Origin: Oscillospiraceae bacterium
GTDB lineage: Bacteria > Bacillota > Clostridia > Oscillospirales > Oscillospiraceae
Reading direction: 5' to 3'
NCBI GenBank assembly: GCA_015068425.1
Contig: SVKK01000003.1
Coordinates: 55,014-119,013, forward strand
DNA length: 64,000 nt
This document shows, piece after piece, positions 1-8,522 of this stretch (the first letter of the stretch is position 1; the number at the start of each line of letters is the position of its first letter). Made by a program: the position numbers and the translations under genes. The notes under the pieces were generated by a model. It worked only from the letters and a program-made list of their open reading frames with translations. It was not told the DNA's origin and ran no database searches.

Positions 1-30
1 CTGAATGCCAATTGCAACAATACGATAAAT

Positions 31-1482
31 TTACATAGAGCCTTCTTTTCCAAGTACAACCAGAACGGTTTTCAGCAGAATACGCAGATCCATGCCGATG
101 CTCCATTCGCGTATATACCGCTTATCAAGCTCCACAACCTCTTCAAAATCAGTAATGTTGCTTCTTCCGCTAACTTGCCAAAGTCCTGTAATTCCAGGCT
201 TTGTTGCAAGACGCGCACGGTGATGGTAACTGTATTTTTCCCACTCATCCAAAGTTGGAGGACGGGTGCCCACGAGGGAGAGCTCACCCTTCAGCACATT
301 GAAAAACTGAGGGAACTCATCTATGCTGAAATCCCGAATAAAGTTTCCAATTCCTTTTTTTACAGTGCCATCGGGCAAAATCTTTGTTCCGATAATTCGC
401 GGATCCACATCCAGTTTGAACATCATTCCGTCTTTAACGCGGTTATCCTTCATGAGCTCTGCTTTGCGTTTTTCTGCATCCGGATACATACTGCGGAACT
501 TATACATCTTAAACGGTTTTCCGTTTTTGCCTACGCGCACCTGAGAGAAGAAAATCGGTCCGGGAGATTTAATATAAATCAGAGGGCCTATAATAATTGT
601 CAGAATGCAAGTGAAAATGCATCCGACGATTCCGCCCACAATATCCATAAGTCTCTTGGCAAGAACGCTTCGCGTGGCCACATCGTTCATACTGATTGTC
701 TGAACCAGTTTTCCTCCGATATACTGGACCTGACGAACCTGCCAGTTTTCACTGCCGACGGGCTCCAGCTCCACGTGAACCGCAATTCCCATTTCAGACA
801 GCGTATCAACGAGATTATTGATAGCCGGGTACTGAGCAGGCAACGCAATGTATACCTCATCAACCCATTTATCGCAAATGAAATCCAAAACCGTATTTAT
901 ATCCGAATTAACCGGAATGCCAGCGATAACTTCATCGGATAATTCTCTGTCCGCAAGACACATTCCCTGTACTTGGTATGTCTCCATTTCATTGTCGCAA
1001 AGGTTCACGACTGTTTTTTCAGCCAGTTCCTCCGTTGTTATAATATAAAGAGATGTCTTGGCAGAGGATTTACCGCGTTTACGCAAAGCTCTCTTCCGAA
1101 GGATGCGGATCAGATAGGAGATCAGAACATAGCATATTGCTACCAATACAACAACAATTCTGGAAACATTCTCACTCTGCTGCAATGCGAACAGATATAT
1201 AATTACAACTACTTCCGCAATAACAACATGTTTAACAGTGTGCACAAACTCCTTAAAATATCCTCTTTTGAGCACATCATTGAAAGTATTGTTCACAATG
1301 TGCAGCAAAACCACTGTCAACAGATAAAACAGAAATATACCAAGATAGTGGGAAACAAGGGATAGCGCTTCAAGTCCGTGACGAATAAAGCTTGCCAACG
1401 CAAACGCCAAAATCAACGAAACAATGTCCAGCAGCAGAAAGTCGATATGCTTTAACCAACCCTGCGGTTTTCGTCTATACAT
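31..1482 (-). CDS. Polyprenyl-phosphate sugar phosphotransferase (WbaP/WcaJ type)
   Basis: This 483-residue protein likely transfers a sugar-1-phosphate from a nucleotide sugar to undecaprenyl phosphate, the first membrane step of exopolysaccharide or capsule synthesis. Four to five hydrophobic segments fill residues 10-140. A soluble nucleotide-binding-like region follows (about 145-260), then one membrane helix near 280 and the bacterial sugar transferase catalytic domain to the C-terminus. Family hallmarks are visible: SPGPIFFSQ, KFRSM, DEFPQ and GTRPP (GTRPP starts at residue 405), with GLWQVSGRS near the end. The length fits the full-size polyprenyl glycosylphosphotransferase family. The start codon follows an AAAGTGTGGGTG stretch. 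It reads in the same direction as the broken GT39 gene upstream but is separated from it by a terminator. The sugar donor cannot be told from sequence. Confidence 0.92.
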   Translation of the reverse strand: MYRRKPQGWLKHIDFLLLDIVSLILAFALASFIRHGLEALSLVSHYLGIFLFYLLTVVLLHIVNNTFNDVLKRGYFKEFVHTVKHVVIAEVVVIIYLFALQQSENVSRIVVVLVAICYVLISYLIRILRKRALRKRGKSSAKTSLYIITTEELAEKTVVNLCDNEMETYQVQGMCLADRELSDEVIAGIPVNSDINTVLDFICDKWVDEVYIALPAQYPAINNLVDTLSEMGIAVHVELEPVGSENWQVRQVQYIGGKLVQTISMNDVATRSVLAKRLMDIVGGIVGCIFTCILTIIIGPLIYIKSPGPIFFSQVRVGKNGKPFKMYKFRSMYPDAEKRKAELMKDNRVKDGMMFKLDVDPRIIGTKILPDGTVKKGIGNFIRDFSIDEFPQFFNVLKGELSLVGTRPPTLDEWEKYSYHHRARLATKPGITGLWQVSGRSNITDFEEVVELDKRYIREWSIGMDLRILLKTVLVVLGKEGSM

Positions 1483-1627
1483 TTTTCACCCACACTTTCT
1501 TATGTCTTAATAATCAGGCGAAGCAATTTGTGCTTATATTTTGCATTATTTTATCATATTTTAGTATAGCGCACAAGTGTGTTTTCTTGAGAATATGCAA
1601 GCGGTTAATTGTGCACTTAAGATATTA

Positions 1628-1666
1628 AAAACGCCTCTGCTTACCTAAATAAAGCAGAGGCGTTTT
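1628..1666 (-). terminator. Rho-independent terminator of the GT39-like gene
   Basis: A 15-bp inverted repeat (AAAACGCCTCTGCTT and its complement) has an 8-nt loop and is flanked by A and T runs. It starts about 6 bp beyond the stop of the GT39-like gene on the minus strand. Confidence 0.85.
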
Positions 1667-1672
1667 AATATG

Positions 1673-3134
1673 TCAATCCGCCAGTCTATAGAAATAAATA
1701 TAGGGATTTTGGAACTGAAGCTCATATTTTTCACCCAGAACATTATCCAGTTCCGTTCCGGTTTGCTCTCTTGCGGTCAACACCCACAAAGGATTCTGTG
1801 TCTTTACCCAGTCAATAAACTCCGGAACAATTCTTGGATTCGATACTGCCCAAGAGGACTGAAGGGTATAGTACTTATAACAAGGAAGGATGTCACCCGC
1901 CAGGTAATCCATTGCCATAATTTCATATCCAATCACGGAATCCCGTTCTTCCGGAGGGATTTTCTCCATATCCTCAGCAACACAGGTATACCTTGGGTTA
2001 TCATCTACATACACTTCTCCCGCAAGTTTCCATGTACGTTCTGCCGTAATATTGAGATAATAAATAGCGCATAGCAAAGCAAGCCACATTGCAACAGAGC
2101 GCAGGTTAAAAGAGACATATCGGCAGAGTATCAGATAGTAGAGCGGAACAAAAACCAAAAAATAATGAGGAAAACGATTTGCAACCCATAGATTCAAAAT
2201 GTTCATTATCAAAGTGAACAGTAGTATAAAATCCGCACACTCAAATTTATGGTCTTTAATTACTTTTACTGCAATAAGTGCCAGAGAAAGGATCATCGGG
2301 AAATACAGCATTATAAAAAGTTTCATATCGTGCTGCACCGAAATATGCCCTGTATTCCCGGCATACTTGAAATTATAAATAAACGTTGCATATATCATCT
2401 CACTTAGAGATGAATTAAGATAAAAATATATTGCTGTTGGGATAAAAACCACAAGAATACCGATAAGCCCGAAAACGAGATTCCAAACGAGGTTAAGATA
2501 CTGCTTTCTGTAAATCAGATAAATCATGATTGCAAAAACACCCGCCGCAATAGTTACGCCATTGTTCATACGCAGCAGCGAAGTTATTGCGAAGCAGATA
2601 CCATATATCATAGCCCAAAGTCTGGGATGAGTTGGATTTTCTTTTGCATTCAGCGTATATTTGACGAAGAAATAACAGGAGCAGGAAATAACCGGTAAAG
2701 AATACTCCTCTGTCAGATTTCCATTCTCCATCGTGTAGAGCGGACAGCTCCACACACACAAATAGAAAAATTGCTTCTACCACCCACTTGTATTTACATT
2801 GAGGACGGAGCATTTTGCCTGTGAAATACAAAAAGTAAACAGTAATAAGTCCGGAAATACATTGCAGCAAGAATATTCCCGTACGTCCGCCAAGCAGATG
2901 ACCCAAGGCATCTATCATAAAAATAACGGGCCCCTTATGGTCGAAAAGCTCGGTATATAGTCCTTTGCCTTCAACCATGCCCTTTCCCAGCAGGGAAAAA
3001 ATGGCAGAATCCCATCCGAAGCAGTTCGGATAAAGCGGACTTGTGTAGCACGAAAAACCTATCATTGATACGATAAAAATAACACTGATAAGCGATAATG
3101 AAATATAATCTCTTTTGGTAACTTTCTTTTCCAT
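1673..3134 (-). pseudogene. Frameshifted GT39-like membrane glycosyltransferase
   Basis: Two overlapping minus-strand frames (2493-3134 and 1673-2761) together encode one polytopic membrane protein of about 487 residues resembling the GT39/PMT glycosyltransferase superfamily. The first frame gives the N-terminus with an early loop motif GWDSAIFSLLGKGM. It leaves the family pattern after SALHDGE. The other frame resumes with NLTEEYSLP, which fits the GG-N-LTEEY pattern I associate with clostridial relatives. One extra base near 2718-2735 (AAA in GGAAATCTG is a candidate) would explain the shift. The enzyme would use a polyprenyl-linked sugar to decorate a polysaccharide outside the membrane, fitting the nearby GtrB-like and GtrA genes. 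It may be a real pseudogene, an assembly or sequencing error, or less likely phase variation at a short A run. Confidence 0.75.
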
Positions 3135-3361
3135 AGTCTACCCCGGTTTCTCAAACAGTGCTGTAATAACTTGAGAATATGATAACATAATTTGGATTGC
3201 TGCGCAATAGAATGTGATTTTTCATAATCCCGTTCTCAGCACTTATTCTTATTCGTGTAATCATTCTTGCGATAGATATCGTTCTTGCAGCTTGTATTTA
3301 TTTAGTATTAAAGCGATGTTCCCCCAAACTTCTGAAAGTAATTACAGGCGGCAGAGTTTAA

Positions 3362-3399
3362 AAAAAAGCCGTGCATCTTAATTGATGCACGGCTTTTTT
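3362..3399 (-). terminator. Bidirectional terminator after spo0A
   Basis: A 16-bp perfect inverted repeat around GCCGTGCATC has a 6-nt loop, with T and A runs on the two sides. The hairpin overlaps the spo0A stop codon (3398-3400), so it should end spo0A transcription. Confidence 0.9.
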
Positions 3400-4183
3400 A
3401 TCTTGCTTTCCGTCTCATATCAAGGCAGAGGCGGTCGGCTATCATTGCAATGAATTCACTGTTGGTAGGTTTCCCTTTAATATTGCTGACTGTGTATCCG
3501 AAAAAGCGCTGAAGCGTTTCGAGGTCCCCCCTATCCCAGGCTACCTCAATTGCATGTCGGATGGCTCGCTCAACGCGGGAAGGGGTTGTTCCGTATTTTT
3601 TTGCCACAGTGGGATACAGCACCTTTGTCACCGCATTTATCACATCCATATCATTTATGGTTATGATAATCGCTTCACGAAGATATTGATAACCCTTTAT
3701 ATGCGCAGGAACACCGATTTCATGAATAATTTCCGTTACTGTGGACTCCAGGCTGCTCTCAGCAGATTTGGACTCCGCAGCAGGCATTGCCAGGGGCATT
3801 ATTTTCCCTCTGGGCACAACAGATTCACGGATATGGCGCGTAAGTTCTGCCATATCGCAAGGCTTGGGCACAAAATAGTAAGCGCCCTCCTCAGCACATC
3901 TTGCCACCATAGCTTCGTTATAAAAGGCGGATACCACCATTATAACGGTATCCATCCCGGACTGTGTTAAACGCTGCATAACGCCAAATCCGTCCACCTT
4001 AGGCAATACCAGATCAAGAAGCAGTACATCCGGTTTCACGCTCGCTGCAAGACTTACCGCTTCCATTCCGTCTCCCGCCGCAGCCACCACTTCTATATCG
4101 CTCTCCCGGCCAAGGGCATCAGCCAACAGGCGTCTGAAATCTTCCCCGCCGTCAGCAATCATAACCCGTATCTTAGTTTCCAT
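3398..4183 (-). CDS. spo0A: Sporulation master regulator Spo0A
   Basis: This is the 261-residue response regulator that, once phosphorylated, binds 0A boxes and commits the cell to sporulation. Residues 5-120 form a receiver domain: the phosphoacceptor Asp lies in LLLDLVLPK and the conserved Lys in FVPKPCD. Residues 150-260 form the Spo0A DNA-binding domain with signature blocks [31 protein letters not shown] and [14 protein letters not shown]. The usual acidic pair near the N-terminus (ADD) reads ADGG, so only one of the two acidic Mg-site residues is present. ATG follows a GGAGG site (TCTGGAGGAAAC). The gene is monocistronic, with its own terminator and candidate autoregulatory 0A boxes upstream. 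Unlike the common arrangement, spoIVB is not adjacent but about 7 kb away on the other strand. Confidence 0.97.
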   Translation of the reverse strand: METKIRVMIADGGEDFRRLLADALGRESDIEVVAAAGDGMEAVSLAASVKPDVLLLDLVLPKVDGFGVMQRLTQSGMDTVIMVVSAFYNEAMVARCAEEGAYYFVPKPCDMAELTRHIRESVVPRGKIMPLAMPAAESKSAESSLESTVTEIIHEIGVPAHIKGYQYLREAIIITINDMDVINAVTKVLYPTVAKKYGTTPSRVERAIRHAIEVAWDRGDLETLQRFFGYTVSNIKGKPTNSEFIAMIADRLCLDMRRKAR

Positions 4184-4259
4184 AATGTTTCCTCCAGATT
4201 GTAATTAAACTCACGGCTTCACCTTATGTTTTTCGTGGAAACACCGTTAATTTAAGATT

Positions 4260-4288
4260 AATTTACCATATATACCTCATTTTTGCAA
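4260..4288 (-). promoter_or_regulatory. Candidate sigma-A promoter of spo0A
   Basis: On the minus strand, TTGCAA (4283-4288) and TAAATT (4260-4265) are 17 bp apart. They lie 77 bp upstream of the spo0A ATG and just downstream of the 0A boxes. The -10 is weak, and a sigma-H promoter could also be present. Confidence 0.5.
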
Positions 4289-4329
4289 TAAAACTACCCT
4301 GTATAAGCCCTCACTTTTTGTTTACATAA

Positions 4330-4368
4330 TTCGACATAAAATATTATTTTCTCCCCTTTATTTCGACA
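4330..4368 (-). promoter_or_regulatory. Two candidate 0A boxes upstream of spo0A
   Basis: The Spo0A-binding core TGTCGAA occurs twice on the minus strand, as TTCGACA at 4330-4336 and 4362-4368. The copies are 32 bp apart, about three helical turns. Both lie 42-80 bp upstream of the candidate -35 box. A degenerate cluster (GTCGAT, GTCGAA) follows at 4416-4431. The arrangement suggests autoregulation, as known for spo0A in other Firmicutes. Confidence 0.6.
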
Positions 4369-4800
4369 TATCTCATCCTCTTTCCCACCATTACGTCATC
4401 TTTTGCACAAATGCCGTCGATTGCCGTCGAAATGTTTTTTATAAAAAATTCGAGTTCTATAGAAAACAGGAGAATTTGAAATGTGCAAAACTACTGAAAA
4501 CCGAACACATTCCTTGCAATATATTTCGGTATATGATATTCTTATTCTGACATTTGGGTGTGCTCTGTTCGCACGAAGCAGGCAGCATAAGTTTTTCACA
4601 TAATCGCACATAGAAAGGTATTTATCCGCAGAAATCAAACATTGAAGTACTGCGTACGGGTTTAAAATATCCAAAGCAATTTTTATTCTTCCAATAGATA
4701 CCGCCTTAGCCGCAAAGGTGATTTCCCAAGGAGATAGGGAAGCTGTTCCTATCTTTCTATGAAAGAGAAAGATGTTATTTTAGGAGAGGTTAACATACTT

Positions 4801-5757
4801 TTGACAATCGTTGTACCATGTTATAATGAGGAAGATGCCCTTCCGTATTTTTTTGAAGAAGTACGAAAAGTAGCAGACGCCATGTCAGACAAATATAATC
4901 TTGCGTTTGAGTTTTTGTTTATAAACGACGGATCAAAAGACAAAACTCTCGATCTGCTGCGAAGCTATTCAAGCGTAGATAAGTGAGCTCAATATGTATC
5001 GTTTTCCAGAAACTTTGGTAAAGAGGCTGCAATGTATGCCGGACTATCCCGTGCAAAAGGCGATTATGTTGCCATAATGGATGCGGATATGCAGGATCCT
5101 CCCTCTCTGCCTCCCGAAATGTATGAATCACTGCTAAGTGGAGAGTATGACTCGGTAGCAACTCGGCGTGTGGACCGAACCGGTGAGCCTCCTATTCGCA
5201 GCTTTTTTGCCCGCCTTTTTTATAAGCTCATAAAGAAAATATCTGATTCAGATATCGTAGATGGAGCACGTGATTTTCGGCTTATGAAACGCCAAATGGT
5301 GGATGCAATTGTTTCCATGGGAGAAGTTAACCGCTTTTCAAAAGGTATTTTTGGATGGGTTGGCTTTAGAACCAAATGGCTCCCCTACGAAAATGTTGAG
5401 CGTGTAGCCGGGGAAACAAAATGGTCCTTCTGGAAACTATTCCTCTATTCTCTGCAAGGCATTATCGCCTTTTCTACCGTCCCTCTTGCGATTTCTTCTC
5501 TCTTAGGCGTTATTGCATGCATTGTTGCATTCATTATGATTATAGTAATTATTATGAAGACCTTGATTTGGGGAGATCCCGTAGGTGGATGGCCATCTCT
5601 GGTCTGCATCATTATGTTTATGGGAGGATTGCAGTTGTTCTGTATGGGCATTCTCGGACAATATCTTTCCAAAACATATCTCGAAACAAAGAAACGTCCG
5701 ATTTTTATCATTGCGGAAACTAACGAGGATCTAAACGATGAAGCGGAAACTCATTGA
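4801..5757 (+). pseudogene. GtrB/DPM1-like family 2 glycosyltransferase interrupted by TGA
   Basis: Without the stop, this would be a polyprenyl-phosphate glycosyltransferase of about 318 residues that charges undecaprenyl phosphate with a sugar for transfer across the membrane. The GT-A fold begins with LTIVVPCYNEE, the DxD-type motif is MDADMQDPP, and two C-terminal membrane helices follow (about residues 235-295). A TGA at 4984-4986 splits the frame between SSVDK and AQYVSFSRNFGKEAAMYAG with no change of phase. Relatives usually have Arg there, so CGA to TGA is the simplest change. I prefer the TTG start at 4801, which has AGGAGAGG 11 bp upstream, over ATG 4759, which lacks a ribosome site. 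TGA is a normal stop elsewhere in the window, including this gene's own end. The frame overlaps gtrA-like by 20 bp. Confidence 0.8.
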
Positions 5758-6142
5758 TAAGACGGTCATTAAATTTCTGATTGTTGGCGTAATAAACACT
5801 CTCGTTGGAGCGGGAACAATGTTCCTGCTGTATAATTTGGCGCATTGTTCCTATTGGTTATCCTCGGCCGCAAACTACATTGCCGGCGGAACAGTTAGTT
5901 TTTTTCTAAACAAGTATTTCACATTCCAAAACAAGGAAAGATCCCTGAAGCAGCTTGTAAAATTTGTTCTCACAGTGAGCGTATGTTATTTCATTGCTTA
6001 CGGTGCTGCAAAACCCCTTGTATTACTTCTCTTAGAAGGACAGACTGCCACAATTCAGGAAAACATCGCAATGTTTACCGGTATGGTTCTGTACACAGGA
6101 CTGAACTATTTGGGGCAGCGATTCTTTGCATTCAAAAAATAA
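5738..6142 (+). CDS. GtrA family membrane protein (putative flippase)
   Basis: This 134-residue protein has four predicted membrane helices and the GtrA start pattern KFLIVGVINTLVG, plus the family YFLNKYFTFQ-like segment (VSFFLNKYFTFQN). GtrA proteins are thought to help move polyprenyl-phosphate sugars across the membrane for polysaccharide decoration or teichoic-acid glycosylation. The gene overlaps the end of the GT2 frame by 20 bp, so the two were probably co-translated. It is the only clearly intact member of a possible three-part glycosylation module (GT39-like, GtrB-like, GtrA). If the GT2 stop is real, this gene may be losing its function. Confidence 0.85.
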   Translation: MKRKLIDKTVIKFLIVGVINTLVGAGTMFLLYNLAHCSYWLSSAANYIAGGTVSFFLNKYFTFQNKERSLKQLVKFVLTVSVCYFIAYGAAKPLVLLLLEGQTATIQENIAMFTGMVLYTGLNYLGQRFFAFKK

Positions 6143-6303
6143 CTCTTTTGCCAGAAGGACAGCCTGAATCTAAGCGTACGGTGCTGTTTATGCATAAATC
6201 GCTTTAACAGCTGTGTAGTTATCTAATATCTATGCACCAATATGGGCGACAAAAGCACTTGTTATCTCGTATTAGATAGTTCCTGTAAATCGAACAATAA
6301 CAA

Positions 6304-6355
6304 AACACCCTCTGATGTGGGAAAATGAAAGTACCACATCAAAGGGTATTTTTAT
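6304..6355. terminator. Bidirectional terminator between gtrA-like and TRAP permease genes
   Basis: Long inverted arms around ACCCTCTGATGTGG and CCACATCAAAGGGT have a 13-nt loop and end in a TATTTTTATTTT tract on the plus strand. The two genes are convergent, so it can serve both. A second inverted pair, TATCTAATA (6220-6228) and TATTAGATA (6270-6278), lies just before it with no known role. Confidence 0.75.
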
Positions 6356-6422
6356 TTTGTGCTAATCGCGCACTCCGGAGCCATATGCAGGAAAGAGCAA
6401 GCCCCTTTAATTATTATGGAGT

Positions 6423-8402
6423 TTATGCAGCAACCTTGCTTTTCATCACAAAGCTCTGGAAAAGGAATACAAGGACTATGACAACAAGTCCGATTATATC
6501 TGTCAGACCGCCGGGTATGATGAGCAGCAACCCAGCCGCTATCACAACAATACGAAGTACCCAGTGCAGGGGCTTGGCAAGGTAGCCGCTAAGTCCGGCA
6601 GCTACGCCGAATATGCCGACAATTGCCGTAACAGTTATCTGGATAACCTCCCAAACACCCGTATCAATAAACAGCATTGCGGGGTTCATAGCGAACACAT
6701 ATGGAACAATGAAAGCCGCGATGGCAAGGCGCGTTGCGTTGATGCCCGTCTTCATGGGGTTGGCCTTTGCGATGGCGCTTCCCGCATAGGCTGCAAGAGC
6801 AACGGGAGGAGTTATATCGGCAACAATGCCGAAATAGAACACGAAGAAGTGAGCTGCAAGGGTGTCCACACCAAGCTTAACAAGGATGGGCGCACAGGTG
6901 GATGCCATAATGCAGTAGTTTGCGGTGGTGGGAACACCCATACCCAATACTATACAGCAAAGCATAGTCAGGAAAAGACCGATGAATATGTTGTTGCCGG
7001 CAACATTTACAACCGCATTAATTATGTTGGAGGCAAGTCCTGTAACGGTTATGCAACCGGTGATGATGCCAGCGACGGCGCAGGCGGAGGCAACGGAGAT
7101 GCAGCTTTTCGCACCTGCTTCAAGAGCTTCCACGAACTTGCCGAGAGTGCGCACAACAGCTCTGCCTCCGGAGTGGTTCTCTTTAACTATAAAGCTGACT
7201 ACTATTGCGGCAAAAATTGCGGTTGCAGCGGAAAATGCCATAGTGTTGCGTCCGCTGGTCACGAGGTAGACGAGAATAATGAGCGGGAGAAGCAGATAGC
7301 TTTTCTTGATCAAAGCCCAGACTTTTGGCAGGCTCTCCTTGGAGATGCCCTTAAGGCCAAGCTTCTTTGCTTCAAGATGAACTGCGATGAATATTCCAGC
7401 GAAGTAGAGCACTGCCGGCAGAATTGCCTTGACGATTATATTTGAATAAGCAACACCCGTAAATTCAGCCATAAGAAAGGCTGCGGCACCCATAATCGGC
7501 GGCATTATCTGGCCTCCGGTGGAAGCTGCCGCTTCAACAGCTCCGGCAAATTCGGGCTTATAGCCATTATCCTTCATCATGGGTATGGTGATGGAACCGG
7601 TGGTAACGGTATTGCCTACGGAAGAACCGCTTACCATTCCGCAAAGCGCGGAGGATACAACAGCGACCTTTGCAGGTCCACCCGCAGCTGCACCGAAAAG
7701 CCTGTTGGCAAGACTGATAAAGTATTCTGCAATTCCCGTTTTCTCAAGGAATGCACCAAAAATAATAAATATAACTATATATTTGCTGCATACATTGACA
7801 GGGGTGGTGAGAACTCCGTTTTCGCCGTAGAAAAGCTCATATACAACTCGGCGAAGGGAAAGATTTTTGCCTATAAATGCATATAGCACGAAAAAGCCGG
7901 CGACAAAAAGAATTGGCAGCCCAACACTTCGGCGGCAAAGCTCCACAATAGATAGTATTCCGATTATGCCTATAACCAGCAGTGCGGGGTTTTTTGCAAC
8001 GCCGCCATAGCTGAGCTTTACTATGTCCATCGCATTGAAGGCATAATAGAAGAACGCTCCCGCGCCAAGAACCATAATGACTATGTCATACCAAGGAATA
8101 TGGTTTGCCCGGACATGTTTCTTGCTGGCGGGATAATTAAGATAGCCTATAACAATTATAAGGCCGACAAAGCTTGTAAGACGTGCCTGCTCAAGCATTG
8201 CGGGACCAAGAGTGACATAGATGCAAAATGCGGAAAACAGTGCCATAAATATGCGTATTGCAACCGCACTCTTTCCTGTCCAGATACGGGTGTTGCTCTC
8301 TCTGTCATACTTTCGCATAACAGACTCAACATCCAACTCAGTATCCGGAATGTTTACGGTTTTGTTGCGGTCCTCAACTGATTTTTTTCTGAATATCGCC
8401 AT
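6423..8402 (-). CDS. TRAP-TAXI transporter fused permease (4TM/12TM)
   Basis: This 659-residue polytopic membrane protein fuses the small (DctQ-like) and large (DctM-like) TRAP permease subunits, as in TAXI-type systems. It carries a short cytoplasmic N-terminus, an early group of membrane helices, then the large domain with GMVSGSSVGNTVTTGSITIP, GGQIMPPIMGAAAFLMAE and MGVPTTANYCIMASTCAP, all typical of DctM/TAXI permeases. These secondary transporters use an ion gradient plus a periplasmic-type binding protein. In this Gram-positive the binding protein is a lipoprotein encoded just upstream. ATG follows AAAGGAGG. Substrate is unknown; characterized TAXI systems often move dicarboxylates such as 2-oxoglutarate or glutamate. 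Confidence 0.95.
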   Translation of the reverse strand: MAIFRKKSVEDRNKTVNIPDTELDVESVMRKYDRESNTRIWTGKSAVAIRIFMALFSAFCIYVTLGPAMLEQARLTSFVGLIIVIGYLNYPASKKHVRANHIPWYDIVIMVLGAGAFFYYAFNAMDIVKLSYGGVAKNPALLVIGIIGILSIVELCRRSVGLPILFVAGFFVLYAFIGKNLSLRRVVYELFYGENGVLTTPVNVCSKYIVIFIIFGAFLEKTGIAEYFISLANRLFGAAAGGPAKVAVVSSALCGMVSGSSVGNTVTTGSITIPMMKDNGYKPEFAGAVEAAASTGGQIMPPIMGAAAFLMAEFTGVAYSNIIVKAILPAVLYFAGIFIAVHLEAKKLGLKGISKESLPKVWALIKKSYLLLPLIILVYLVTSGRNTMAFSAATAIFAAIVVSFIVKENHSGGRAVVRTLGKFVEALEAGAKSCISVASACAVAGIITGCITVTGLASNIINAVVNVAGNNIFIGLFLTMLCCIVLGMGVPTTANYCIMASTCAPILVKLGVDTLAAHFFVFYFGIVADITPPVALAAYAGSAIAKANPMKTGINATRLAIAAFIVPYVFAMNPAMLFIDTGVWEVIQITVTAIVGIFGVAAGLSGYLAKPLHWVLRIVVIAAGLLLIIPGGLTDIIGLVVIVLVFLFQSFVMKSKVAA

Positions 8403-8462
8403 CAGAGGGCCTCCTTTGCTGAGATTAACGCTTTCTTAACGAGGAGCAATAAAATGACATCG

Positions 8463-8492
8463 GCTGCGGCGCCTGATTAAGCGCCGCAGCCT
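8463..8492 (-). promoter_or_regulatory. GC-rich intercistronic hairpin between binding protein and permease genes
   Basis: A perfect 11-bp stem GGCTGCGGCGC has an 8-nt loop and no U-run on either side. It lies in the 120-bp gap between the TAXI binding protein gene and the downstream permease gene. Such hairpins commonly protect the upstream mRNA or partly attenuate read-through, giving more binding protein than permease. Confidence 0.55.
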
Positions 8493-8522
8493 CTATAAAT
8501 TCTTCAGGGGTAGACGAGCGGT

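Larger units (their letters stand above)
4184..4758. other. AT-rich intergenic region between spo0A and the GT2 gene
   Basis: This 575-bp divergent intergenic stretch carries the spo0A promoter and 0A-box cluster in its left half. A tandem 10-bp repeat lies at 4412-4431 (TGCCGTCGAT then TGCCGTCGAA). The right half has no convincing gene: a 92-codon minus-strand frame at 4396-4674 lacks a ribosome site and family features. A small GATAGG/CCTATC stem lies at 4735-4757, just before the GT2 gene. Confidence 0.6.

Noticed and set aside
4396..4674. 92-codon minus-strand frame between spo0A and the GT2 gene
   Set aside because: It covers part of the regulatory region, has no ribosome site, and shows no family features.
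4984..4986. TGA recoding (stop read as an amino acid)
   Set aside because: TGA ends several normal genes here, for example the GT2 gene at 5755-5757, and I see no selenocysteine hairpin or context for recoding.
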